Below, piece after piece: positions 1-11,800 of a stretch of DNA of 64,000 bases. Origin of the DNA: Saposhnikovia divaricata (taxonomy: Eukaryota > Streptophyta > Magnoliopsida > Apiales > Apiaceae); contig CM071595.1 in NCBI GenBank assembly GCA_036435485.1, positions 434,001 to 498,000 on the forward strand, read 5' to 3'. Position 1 is the first letter of the stretch; every line of letters starts with the position of its first letter. The notes under the pieces are model-generated. The model was given only the letters and a program-made list of their open reading frames with translations, was not told the origin of the DNA and did not search any database. The position numbers and the translations under genes were made by a program.

Positions 1-2177
1 CTAATTAAGAAAGTGCTTAGAATCTATTTCTACTAATATTACCTGTAAAATATCACATTAATAAACAATGACTTTTCAAAGTATGGACTGGTCTAAAACA
101 TCTCTCAACACAGAGTTAGTCAATAATCAACAAAAGAAAGATCATACTTTTCTATAAAGAGTACTGTAGACTATTAATATCAATCTCCGATATTCACGAT
201 GTTGATGCATTCATCTCTTGCCAAGTGAGAATTGGGAATGGATGATAATTTATGTCCAACTGATAGAGCTTTCTACCCCCTTTTTTACCTCATCTACTTT
301 CTCTGACATGTGGAGCTTCTAGTTGCCTTCATAATTTTAATATCAACCTATATAACCTAGTTTCAGAAGCACATCCTTACTTTTTTTTCCACTTTGAACA
401 GGTGATCAAAATCAGTACATGACTTTGTTGTTACGTTTATCAGGTTTGTAATAATTTTGTTGCACTCGACCTATATTATATTTTATTAACATATTAAAAA
501 AGGGATATTTCTGGACGTTTGAGTTAACCACAACATATAGACCTGGATCTTACTCTCCCCCCAGCCATGGTCCCCTACCTCCAACTAGGTTATTTTGGGA
601 AAGAAATTACCTGCCCAAAGGTCTAAGGATTAATGGCACTCTCAACAATCTTAAAAAACAAAAACAAAAAATCAATCTAGTGTTCGGTTCAAAGGTCCAT
701 TGAAATGTGTGTGTATAACATCTCTCTTTAGTCTTTGATTGATAATAAGCCCAATATTATCTATGCAAACTTGGGCCTAATATCAACATCTAGGTTCCCC
801 TAATTAACCCCCGAGTGGTTGTTCAATCTTTATCATCTATAGTTGATTATACATCACTAATGAAAACTTAAGCCTAATATCAAGGACTGCGTTTCGCTAA
901 TCTCTGTCTTTGAAGATGAATTGTCAAACCTTACCAGTTACCACCTTCAGCATTCATTTTGATGGTTCGAACTAATCTTTTTATATAGTTTACTCTACTG
1001 CCATTAATGAAAACTTAGGCCCAAACCAAAAGATCAAAGCGTTATTCAAAGAAAACCAATTGGGTCGCCCAGGCCCACTGGAAGAAAATAACAAAGGCCA
1101 AATTCAGCATATTGTTGTTACGCATGGTAGTAGAATAAAGACCTTACGTAAAATTACATTTAAATCCACAAGTTTCGATGTGGACAAGGTATCACACTTG
1201 TGGACAAGGTATCACATACAATATATCATAAATTTAATATCTGCTTGTTATTGATATGTTCCCACTTTGGTTTAATTAAAAGATTTTACCACCTAGCCTT
1301 TTGGATTACTGTACATGAACTTTTCATATCTAAGGACAAATTTTAGATACATTACATATTTTTATGTAACTATATACTCTACTTTCCATATGTCACTGTC
1401 TCAAATTTCCAATAACTCATGTGACATGAACGAAATGAAATTACAATATCTCAAGTAAGCTAAATGAGCTTGAATCATAAGTAATGTGCAAGCCAAATTA
1501 ATCCTAATTCAGTCTACCTAAATCCTGGCATTTATCCAACTCAACTGAGCCTTTTCTCCAGAAACATTCAGAGCATATTAGCCTCACTGGGTCCACAAAA
1601 TTCCAGATCATAAGAGTTCAAGATTAAACTGTTGTTTAACCTCATCTATACACATTTAGGAGTTATCAAACAGCCCGCAATACTTCTGTTACGGACTCCA
1701 GAACTGGTACGAAAGATTGCTATATACATGTATTCAGTTATAAAAGACAAATTTTACATGTTACAATGCATTATGTGTTATTCTAGACAGAGCTATAACT
1801 AATGTGTTTAGGAACTTAAATATTTGAATAAATATTTCCTATATTGGTCGCAACGAGAGATCTTAGTTTGCTTGCGTCATTTTTTTCAACCCTAACAATG
1901 TAATACTTACTCTTTTGTGCTGTTGCTTAATTTTTGCTTGATTACAAACATAAATATAGTTCAAAACACTTACAAACTTGAAAGAACAAAGATAAAGACA
2001 AGATAAAACATATATACACGTACAGTAATCAAGATAGAAAAAAATCTTGCAAATTACAAGCTTACATATTGTACACGTATTCCGTAATAATCACTCAAAG
2101 ACTCATAGCATTAACTTTACATATATGAGATTTGGAGATATTACGGTGAATGATGATAAGTATACCATCTAACTCAC
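1..2177. other. AT-rich non-coding DNA downstream of UBP exon 2
   Basis: No exon, RNA gene or transposon end could be supported here. On the minus strand this stretch lies downstream of the exon-2 splice donor of the ubiquitin protease gene, so it should be intron 2 or, if the gene is broken, flanking DNA. I looked for the next conserved DUSP block (Tyr-Gly-Gly-Gly-Pro) on the minus strand and did not find it. The one small structure noticed is a 20-bp direct duplication at 1181-1220, where the motif tggacaaggtatcaca occurs twice. Confidence 0.55.
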
Positions 2178-2907
2178 CATGCATGTAATTGATTCCAGAT
2201 TTGTTCCGGAAGCAATACAAAGTGAGTCCCGTCAACCAAATTGTCAAGGAGCTCAAACCCTATTGCAGCATCATTTTCATCGGACTGCTGAATCAAATCA
2301 CGATTGTTGATTGCAGAGGGTCTCACAAAAGTACTCGAAGTCATCAATTTGCGATGCTTGGAAATTGATCTATCTTTTGGTGGGCTTTGGTTGACATACT
2401 GAAGCCAAGTTTGCCACCATCTATTAGGTCACAAAGGCAGATTCATCAGCACTAATAACATGACAGACCAATAGCATTGTTGAAAGAGAATAACAAAAAA
2501 CCATAAATCAAATATAGCTAGCATTAAAGTTGTAGAAAAGAATTTTAAAAATGGATATAAATAAACATAATCCATGACGATAAAAAGATGAGCAACATTT
2601 CACATAAGCTAATTCAAAAGATCATCATAAGAAATCAATAGAATTAAAGGAGTAAAATGAAGGGCGCCCATGAAAAAACATAAAGATGAGAAGTTTAGAT
2701 TTATAGATACATTGATCGACATACAGATACACATGAAAAAGGGAGGAGGAGGAGGGGAGAGTCAAAAAAGAACCTGTAACTAATGAGATAAAACACATCA
2801 CCGAGTTTAGCAAGGGGTTCAGTTGACGCAAATAAGTCTTGGATAGCAACCATTTCTTGCTCCGGCGACATCTCCGGCGACAGTTCCGGATTAATCATCT
2901 CCGACAT
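2178..2907 (-). CDS. Ubiquitin carboxyl-terminal hydrolase, UBP5/UBP8-like, N-terminal exons 1-2 (partial)
   Basis: Exon 1 is 2774-2907: ATG at 2907-2905, 44 codons plus two bases, then a CAG/GT donor. Exon 2 is 2178-2420: a TAG acceptor next to 2420, 80 codons plus two bases, then a consensus GTGAGT donor at 2177-2172. The exons join in frame at an Arg codon across a 353-bp intron. The 125 residues hold an acidic N-terminus (residues 1-30) and most of a DUSP domain. Its hallmarks are GDVFYLISYR at the end of exon 1, WWQTWLQYVNQ at the start of exon 2, RPSAINNRDLI, and FVLLPEQIWNQLHAW before the second donor. From knowledge of the family, plant UBP5/8/9/10/11 proteins carry this N-terminal DUSP ahead of a cysteine-protease USP domain that removes ubiquitin from substrates. 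The catalytic Cys and His boxes are not in this window, so the gene is either cut by the window edge after a long intron 2 or is a fragment. The start was chosen because the longer ORF upstream has no family similarity. Confidence 0.82.
2421..2773 (-). other. Intron 1 of the UBP-like gene
   Basis: This GT-AG intron lies between the two DUSP exons. The donor is CAG/GTTCTT on the minus strand and the acceptor is CTAATAG/A. Its removal joins ...SY to R-WWQ in phase, exactly across the conserved DUSP core, which is the main evidence for both splice sites. Confidence 0.8.
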
Positions 2908-3115
2908 TTTACTCAAAAACCCAACACTATCTTTGTCTTGAGTGTGTACATGTGGTGGTTTCAGACAAAAACATAGGTGCTGTCTATCTATGTGGGCTAC
3001 TATCAAAAGGGCCTCATCACGGCTCAGATTTAGTGGGCCTCATCTCGGGCCATATAAATTATCGTATTTATTTTCAAATTTCACGCTTTCTTTTTAGTGG
3101 ATTTTGTACAACGAG
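2908..3115 (-). promoter_or_regulatory. 5' leader and proximal promoter region of the UBP-like gene
   Basis: This is the roughly 200-bp stretch between the UBP start codon and the target duplication of the hAT-like element. I see no convincing TATA box. The hAT-like element sits immediately upstream, so only about 0.2 kb of original promoter separates it from the coding start. The assignment is positional inference. Confidence 0.35.
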
Positions 3116-3123
3116 TCCCTCAC
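3116..3123. repeat. Left 8-bp target site duplication of the hAT-like element
   Basis: The sequence tccctcac abuts the left end of the element. It matches ttcctcac at 4498-4505 in 7 of 8 positions. Eight-base duplications are characteristic of hAT-superfamily insertion. Confidence 0.6.
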
Positions 3124-4497
3124 TAGGACCGTAAATGAACTGATACACTCGAGAAAACGGTTCGGTATTCGGTTCGAAAAAAACTCGGTTCGGATTCGGT
3201 TCGATTCACAAACGAATCGATCTTGAACATGATTTTAAGGATCTATTTATAAACGAGCTAAACTTGATCATGGTAAAGTTCGACTCGACAGCTCGCGAAC
3301 AAGATCGATTAACGTGTTCGTGAACATAGTTAGTGAACAGGCTCGTGAACATAGCTCATGAACATGTTCGTGAATAAGTTCGATAATTGAGCTCATTAAC
3401 ATGCTCGGTATTCGAGTTCATTAGCGGCTCATAAACAAATTCGATAGATAATCTCCTATCTATAATATATGTTTGATTATTAGAATATACTCTCGAAACT
3501 CTTATTAATTGTACACCGTTAACTAGAATATCTTATATTTTATGCTAGATATTATAATTATTTATTTTATAATAATAATAATGATAAACTAATAATAATA
3601 ATAATAATGACTAAATCTTACAATTAATATATGTAGTATAATTGTATATATTTGTCAAAATATGTATCAAATAAATATGACATCATTTTAAGTGCTAAAT
3701 TTTAGCATTAAATATTACTGGTGTATAAATATATTTATACTACTTAAAAATGATATTAAAATATGTTTGTTATTGTATAAAATTTGAAACTAACTTGAGA
3801 TACTTGCAAATATGAAAAGTAAAGACCAAAATAAGTTAATTAAACACTACAAATATAATAATATTTTTTTAATGCTTTAAATTTATAAAATGTAATGAGA
3901 TGAGATAATACTATAAACATAAAATCTATGCCAAAATTTACAAATAAGATTGTAAATTTATGTAAGGAGACCGATACTTTTGTATGACTGATATTTTATA
4001 GATTTTATGTAAGAAAATTAGTAGTATTTTGTATGACTAATGATATTTTATGTAAGGAGATGTGATAATTTTATTGGTTGATGATTTATTATTATTATTA
4101 TTAGTGCTGAGACATAAATTTAATTATTTAATTTTGGACTTCTTAATTTTTTTTAATGTTAGATTTTTGTATACAAAAATAAGAAAACAAGTTTATGAGT
4201 TATTCGTAAGTGAGCTCTTGAGCATAAGTTCGCGAGCAATATTTAAGATTTATTCGTGAGCATAATTTCATGAACAAGCTCGTGAATAAGCTTAATGAGT
4301 TGTTCGAAATCAAAAGTTCGTGAGTAAGCTCATGAGACATGTTCGTGAGCTGTTCGTGAACGGTTCACGAATAACATTTTATCTTAACGAACCGAGCTCA
4401 AACATATTTTTTGGCTCGATTCAAGTTCGATAATTTCTTAACAAACGATACATGAACATTTTAGAGTTCGGCTCGGTTCGGCTCATTTACACCCCTA
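3124..4497. mobile_element. Non-autonomous hAT-like foldback element (~1.37 kb)
   Basis: The left terminus reads taggaccgtaaatgaac. The right terminus, read in reverse complement, is taggggtgtaaatgagc, so the two ends form an imperfect terminal inverted repeat. Inside each end is a sub-terminal block of short iterated motifs (gttcgtgaac, gctcgtgaac, ggttcgg) at about 3150-3440 and 4190-4490. These blocks are in inverted orientation, so the element could fold into a large hairpin. The centre (about 3470-4190) is AT-rich, with ATT trinucleotide runs near 3580-3610 and 4085-4105. No transposase ORF is present. Near-matching 8-bp duplications flank it. Its age looks moderate: the TIRs and one base of the duplication have diverged. 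A different TIR family is possible, but the 8-bp duplication and the ggggtgtaaatgagc-type end favour hAT. Confidence 0.68.
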
Positions 4498-4505
4498 TTC
4501 CTCAC
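4498..4505. repeat. Right 8-bp target site duplication of the hAT-like element
   Basis: The sequence ttcctcac follows the right terminal repeat directly and pairs with tccctcac at 3116-3123, with one mismatch. Confidence 0.6.
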
Positions 4506-4792
4506 GGAATAATGATAATATTACCGACTTTTTACATCATCAATGGTAAAATATCAATTTTCAATCTGACTGGCAATCTATACCGGATTGGATACGTTAC
4601 CTTGAAATGCGTACTCTATATTCCCATAAATGCATACTCTATATTCCCAATCTCTGAATGAATTTTGAGGTCCAAATAATGGAGGGGGCGGCTAACAACT
4701 TAGACCATGGAATGGGAAAGAAAGGTAGAAGAAGGTGTCTATAAAGGCTTATGAAGAAGAAAAATGAAGGTCGAAGATGGTAAAGATGTATA
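4506..4792. other. Unique DNA between the hAT-like element and the satellite edge
   Basis: This is non-repetitive sequence with no supportable gene. It contains a purine-rich run at about 4705-4790, rich in gaaga and gaagg. It ends abruptly where the first satellite monomer starts mid-unit at tagtacacgggatattg (4793). Confidence 0.55.
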
Positions 4793-5879
4793 TAGTACAC
4801 GGGATATTGTTAAAAATCGAGTCGAGCAATTTTGTGGATATTTTTACATATTTTGTTCCTATGGTTTATTAGAATTCAATGAAATTTTATTCGGCAAAGT
4901 TCGGACCTGAATCGAGGCTGAAATGATCAAAACTCGGTTTTCGGATAATCCTCAAAAGGGTTAGTACACGGAATATTGTTAAAAATTGAGTCGGACCATT
5001 TTTTGGATATTTTTACATATTTTGTTCCTATGGGTTATTAGAATTCAATTAAATTTTATTTGACACAGTTCGGACCTGAATCTAGGTTGAAATGATCAAA
5101 ACTCGGTTTTCGGATAATCCTCAAAGGGGTTAGTACACGGAATATTGTTAAAATTTGAGTCGGACCATTTTGTGGATATTTTTACATATTTTGTTCCTAT
5201 TGGTTATTAGAATTCAATGAAATTTTATTTGGCACAGTTTGGACTTGAATCGGGGCTTAAATGATCGAAACACGGTTTTCGTATAATCCTCAAAGAGGTT
5301 AGTACACGGGATATTGTTAAAAATCGAGTCGAGCAATTTTGTGGATATTTTTACATATTTTGTTCCTATGGTTTATTAGAATTCAACGAAACTTTATTTG
5401 GCACAGTTCGGACCTGAATCGAGGTTGAAATGATTAAAACTCGGTTTTCTGATAATCATCAAAGGGGTTAGTACACGGAATATTGTTAAAATTTGAGTCG
5501 GACCATTTTGTGGATATTTTTACATATTTTGTTCCTATGGGTTATTAGAATTCAATGAAATTTGTTTTGGCACAGTTCGGACCGGAATCGAGGCTGAAAT
5601 GATCAAAACTCGGTTTTCAAATAATCCTCAAAGGGGTTAGTACACGGGATATTGTAAAAAATTGAGATAGACCATTTTGTGGATATTTTTATATATTTTG
5701 TTCCTATGGGTTATTGGAATTCAACAAAATTTTATTTGATGTAGTTCAGACCAGAATCGGAGCTGATATGATCGAAACTCGGTTTTCGGATAATCCTCAA
5801 AGGGATTAGTACACGGGATATTGTTAAATATCGAGTCAGACCATTTTAGGGGTATTTTTACATATCTTGTTCCTATTGG

Positions 5880-8800
5880 TTATTGGAATTCAATGAAATT
5901 TTATTTGACGTAATTCGGACATAAATCGGAGTTGATATGATCGAAACTTGATTTTCGGATATTCCCAAAGGGGTTAGTATACGGGATATTGTTAAAAATT
6001 GAGTCGGGCCATTTTGTGGATATTTTTACATATTTTGTTCCTATTGGTTATTAGAATTCAATGAAATTTTATTTGGCAAAGTTCGGACCTGAATCGGGGC
6101 TGAAATGATCAAAACTCGGTTTTCGGATAATCCTCAAAGGGGTTAGTACACGGAATATTGTCAAAAATTGAGTCGGACCATTTTGTGGATATTTTTACAT
6201 ATTTTGTTCCTATGGGTTATTAGAATTCAATGAAATTTTATTTGTCACAGTTTGGACCTGAATCGAGGCTGAAATGATCAAAACTTGGTTTTCGGATAAT
6301 CCTCAAAGGGGTTAGTACACGGAATATTATTAAAAATTGAGTGGGACCATTTTGTGGATATTTTTACATATTTTGTTCCTATGGGTTATTAGAATTCAAT
6401 GAAATTTTATTTGACACAGTTCGGGTCTGAATCGAGGCTGAAATGATTAAAACTCGGTTTTCGGATAATCCTCAAAGGGGTTAGTACACGGGATATTGTT
6501 AAAAATTCAGTCGGACCATTTTGTGGAAATTTTTCATATTTTGTTCCTATGGGTTATTAGAATTCAATGAAATTTTATTTGTCACAGTTTGGACTTGAAT
6601 CGAGGCTGAAATGATCAAAACTTGGTTTTCGGATAATCCTCAAAGGGGTTAGTACACGGAATATTATTAAAAATTGAGTGGGACCATTTTGTGGATATTT
6701 TTACATATTTTGTTTCTATGGGCTATTAGAATTCAATGAAATTTTATTTGACACAGTTCGGGTCTGAATCGAGGCTGAAATGATTAAAACTCGGTTTTCG
6801 GATAATCCTCAAAGGGGTTAGTACACGGGATATTGTTAAAAATTCAGTCGGACCATTTTGTGGAAATTTTTCATATTTTGTTCCTATGGGTTATTAGAAT
6901 TCAATGAAATTTTTTGGCACAGTTCGGACCTGAATCGAGACTGAATGATCAAAACTAGGTTTTCGGATAATCCTCAAAGGGTTAGTACACTGGATATTGT
7001 TAAAAATCGAGTCGAGCCATTTTGTGGATATTTTTACATATTTTGTTCCTATTGGTTATTGGATTTCAATGAAATTTTATTTGACGTAATTCGGACATAA
7101 ATCGGAGTTGATATGATCGAAACTTGATTTTCGGATATTCCCAAAGGGGTTAGTACACGGGATATTGTTAAAAATTGAGTCGGACCATTTTGTGGATATT
7201 TTTACATATTTTGTTCCTATGGGTTATTAGAATTCAATGAAATTTTATTTAGCACAGTTCGGACCTGAATCGAGGCTGAAATGATCGAAACTCGGTTTTC
7301 GGATAATCCTCAAAGGGGTTAGTACACGGGATATTGTTAAATATCGAGTCGGACCATTTTAGGGGTATTTTTACATATCTTGTTCCTATTGGTTATTGGA
7401 ATTCAATGAAATTTTATTTGACGTAATTCGGACATAAATCGGAGTTGATATGATCGAAACTTGATTTTCGGATATTCCCAAAGGGGTTAGTACACGGGAT
7501 ATTGTTAAAAATTGAGTCGGACCATTTTGTGGATATTTTTACATATTTTGTTCCTATTGGTTATTAGAATTAATTGAAATTTTATTTGGCAAAGTTCGGA
7601 CCTGAATCGGGGCTTAAATGATCGAAACACGGTTTTCGTATAATCCTCAAAGAGGTTAGTACACGGGATATTGTTAAAAATCGTGTCGAGCCATTTCCTG
7701 GATATTTTTTCTTATTTTGTTCCTATGGTTTATTAGAATTCAATGAAATTTTATTCGGCAAAGTTCGGACCTGAATCGAGGCTGAAATGATCAAAACTGG
7801 GTTTTCGGATAATCCTCAAAGGGGTTAGTACACGGAATATTGTCAAAAATTAAGTCGGACCATTTTGTGGAAATTTTTACATATTTTGTTCCTATGGGTT
7901 ATTAGAATTCAATGAAATTTTATTTGGCACAGTTCGGACCTGAATCGAGGCTGAAATGATCAAAACTCGGTTTTCGGATAATCCTCAAAGGGGTTAGTAC
8001 CCGGAATATTATTAAAAATTGAGTGGGACCATTTTGTGGATATTTTGACATATTTTGTTCCTATGGGTTATTAGAATTCAATGAAATTTTATTTGACACA
8101 GTTCGGGCCTGAATCGAGGCTGAAATTATTAAAACTCGGTTTTCGGATAATCCTCAAAGGGGTTAGTACACGGGATATTGTTAAAAATTGAGTCGGACCA
8201 TTTTGTGGATATTTTTCATATTTTGTTCCTATGGGTTATTAGAATTCAATGAAATTTTTTGGCACAATTCGGACCTGAATCGAGACTGAAATGATCAAAA
8301 CTAGGTTTTGGGATAATCCTCAAAGGTTTAGTACACTGGATATTGTTAAAAATCGAGTCGAGCCATTTTGTGGATATTTTTACATATTTTGTTCCTTTTG
8401 GTTATTGGAATTCAATGAAATTTTATTTGACGTAATTCGGACATATATCGGAGTTGATATGATCGAAACATGATTTTCGGATATTCCCAAAGGGGTTAGT
8501 ACACGGGATATTGTTAAAAATTGAGTCGGACCATTTTGTGGATATTTTTACATATTTTGTTCCTATTGGTTATTAGAATTCAATGAAATTTTATTTGGCA
8601 AAGTTCGGACCTGAATCGGGGCTGAAATGATCAAAACTCGGTTTTCGGATAATCCTCAAAGGGGTTAGTACACGGAATATTGTCAAAAATTGAGTCGGAC
8701 CATTTTGTGGATATTTTTACATATTTTGTTCCTATGGGTTATTAGAATTCAATGAAATTTTATTTGTCACAGTTTGGACCTGAATCGAGGCTGAAATGAT

Positions 8801-11800
8801 CAAAACTCGGTTTTCGGATAATCCTCAAAGGGGTTAGTACACGGAATATTATTAAAAATTGAGTGGGACCATTTTGTGGATATTTTTACATATTTTGTTC
8901 CTATGGGTTATTAGAATTCAATGAAATTTTATTTGACACAGTTCGGGTCTGAATCGAGGCTGAAATGATTAAAACTCGGTTTTCGGATAATCCTCAAAGG
9001 GGTTAGTACACGGGATATTGTTAAAAATTCAGTCGGACCATTTTGTGGAAATTTTTCATATTTTGTTCCTATGGGTTATTAGAATTCAATGAAATTTTTT
9101 GGCACAGTTCGGACCTGAATCGAGACTGAAATGATCAAAACTAGGTTTTCGGATAATCCTCAAAGGGTTAGTACACTGGATATTGTTAAAAATCGAGTCG
9201 AGCCATTTTGTGGATATTTTTACATATTTTGTTCCTATTGGTTATTGGATTTCAATGAAATTTTATTTGACGTAATTCGGACATAAATCGGAGTTGATAT
9301 GATCGAAACTTGATTTTCGGATATTCCCAAAGGGGTTAGTACACGGGATATTGTTAAAAATTGAGTCGGACCATTTTGTGGATATTTTTACATATTTTGT
9401 TCCTATGGGTTATTAGAATTCAATGAAATTTTATTTAGCACAGTTCGGACCTGAATCGAGGCTGAAATGATCGAAACTCGGTTTTCGGATAATCCTCAAA
9501 GGGGTTAGTACACGGGATATTGTTAAATATCGAGTCGGACCATTTTAGGGGTATTTTTACATATCTTGTTCCTATTGGTTATTGGAATTCAATGAAATTT
9601 TATTTGACGTAATTCGGACATAAATCGGAGTTGATATGATCGAAACTTGATTGTCGGATATTCCCAAAGGGGTTAGTACACGGGATATTGTTAAAAATTG
9701 AGTCGGACCATTTTGTGGATATTTTTACATATTTTGTTCCTATTGGTTATTAGAATTAATTGAAATTTTATTTGGCAAAGTTCGGACCTGAATCGGGGCT
9801 TAAATGATCGAAACACGGTTTTCGTATAATCCTCAAAGAGGTTAGTACACGGGATATTGTTAAAAATCGTGTCGAGCCATTTCCTGGATATTTTTTCTTA
9901 TTTTGTTCCTATGGTTTATTAGAATTCAATGAAATTTTATTCGGCAAAGTTCGGACCTGAATCGAGGCTGAAATGATCAAAACTGGGTTTTCGGATAATC
10001 CTCAAAGGGGTTAGTACACGGAATATTGTCAAAAATTAAGTCGGACCATTTTGTGGAAATTTTTACATATTTTGTTCCTATGGGTTATTAGAATTCAATG
10101 AAATTTTATTTGGCACAGTTCGGACCTGAATCGAGGCTGAAATGATCAAAACTCGGTTTTCGGATAATCCTCAAAGGGGTTAGTACCCGGAATATTATTA
10201 AAAATTGAGTGGGACCATTTTGTGGATATTTTGACATATTTTGTTCCTATGGGTTATTAGAATTCAATGAAATTTTATTTGACACAGTTCGGGCCTGAAT
10301 CGAGGCTGAAATTATTAAAACTCGGTTTTCGGATAATCCTCAAAGGGGTTAGTACACGGGATATTGTTAAAAATTGAGTCGGACCATTTTGTGGATATTT
10401 TTCATATTTTGTTCCTATGGGTTATTAGAATTCAATGAAATTTTTTGGCACAATTCGGACCTGAATCGAGACTGAAATGATCAAAACTAGGTTTTGGGAT
10501 AATCCTCAAAGGGTTAGTACACTGGATATTGTTAAAAATCGAGTCGAGCCATTTTGTGGATATTTTTACATATTTTGTTCCTTTTGGTTATTGGAATTCA
10601 ATGAAATTTTATTTGACGTAATTCGGACATATATCGGAGTTGATATGATCGAAACATGATTTTCGGATATTCCCAAAGGGGTTAGTACACGGGATATTGT
10701 TAAAAATTGAGTCGGACCATTTTGTGGATATTTTAACATATTTTGTTCCTATTGGTTATTAGAATTCAATGAAATTTTATTTGGCAAAGTTCGGACCTGA
10801 ATCGGGGCTGAAATGATCAAAACTCGGTTTTCGGATAATCCTCAAAGGGGTTAGTACACGGAATATTGTCAAAAATTGAGTCGGACCATTTTGTGGATAT
10901 TTTTACATATTTTGTTCCTATGGGTTATTAGAATTCAATGAAATTTTATTTGTCACAGTTTGGACCTGAATCGAGGCTGAAATGATCAAAACTCGGTTTT
11001 CGGATAATCCTCAAAGGGGTTAGTACACGGAATATTATTAAAAATTGAGTGGGACCATTTTGTGGATATTTTTACATATTTTGTTCCTATGGGTTATTAG
11101 AATTCAATGAAATTTTATTTGACACAGTTCGGGTCTGAATCGAGGCTGAAATGATTAAAACTCGGTTTTCGGATAATCCTCAAAGGGGTTAGTACACGGG
11201 ATATTGTTAAAAATTCAGTCCGACCATTTTGTGGAAATTTTTCATATTTTGTTCCTATGGGTTATTAGAATTCAATGAAATTTTTTGGCACAGTTCGGAC
11301 CTGAATCGAGACTGAAATGATCAAAACTAGGTTTTCGGATAATCCTCAAAGGGTTAGTACACTGGATATTGTTAAAAATCGAGTCGAGCCATTTTGTGGA
11401 TATTTTTACATATTTTGTTCCTATTGGTTATTGGATTTCAATGAAATTTTATTTGACGTAATTCGGACATAAATCGGAGTTGATATGATCGAAACTTGAT
11501 TTTCGGATATTCCCAAAGGGGTTAGTACACGGGATATTGTTAAAAATTGAGTCGGACCATTTTGTGGATATTTTTACATATTTTGTTCCTATGGGTTATT
11601 AGAATTCAATGAAATTTTATTTAGCACAGTTCGGACCTGAATCGAGGCTGAAATGATCGAAACTCGGTTTTCGGATAATCCTCAAAGGGGTTAGTACACG
11701 GGATATTGTTAAATATCGAGTCGGACCATTTTAGGGGTATTTTTACATATCTTGTTCCTATTGGTTATTGGAATTCAATGAAATTTTATTTGACGTAATT

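Noticed and set aside
1060..1254. 64-codon ORF with a non-ATG start
   Set aside because: It contains a 20-bp duplication and no domain, and has no splice or promoter context.
2625..2849. 74-codon minus-strand ORF over intron 1 of the UBP-like gene
   Set aside because: It overlaps exon 1 in another frame and intron sequence, and has no family similarity.
4062..4661. ORFs at 4062-4259 and 4452-4661
   Set aside because: The first lies in the AT-rich core and terminal block of the hAT-like element. The second straddles its right end and flank. Neither looks like a protein gene.
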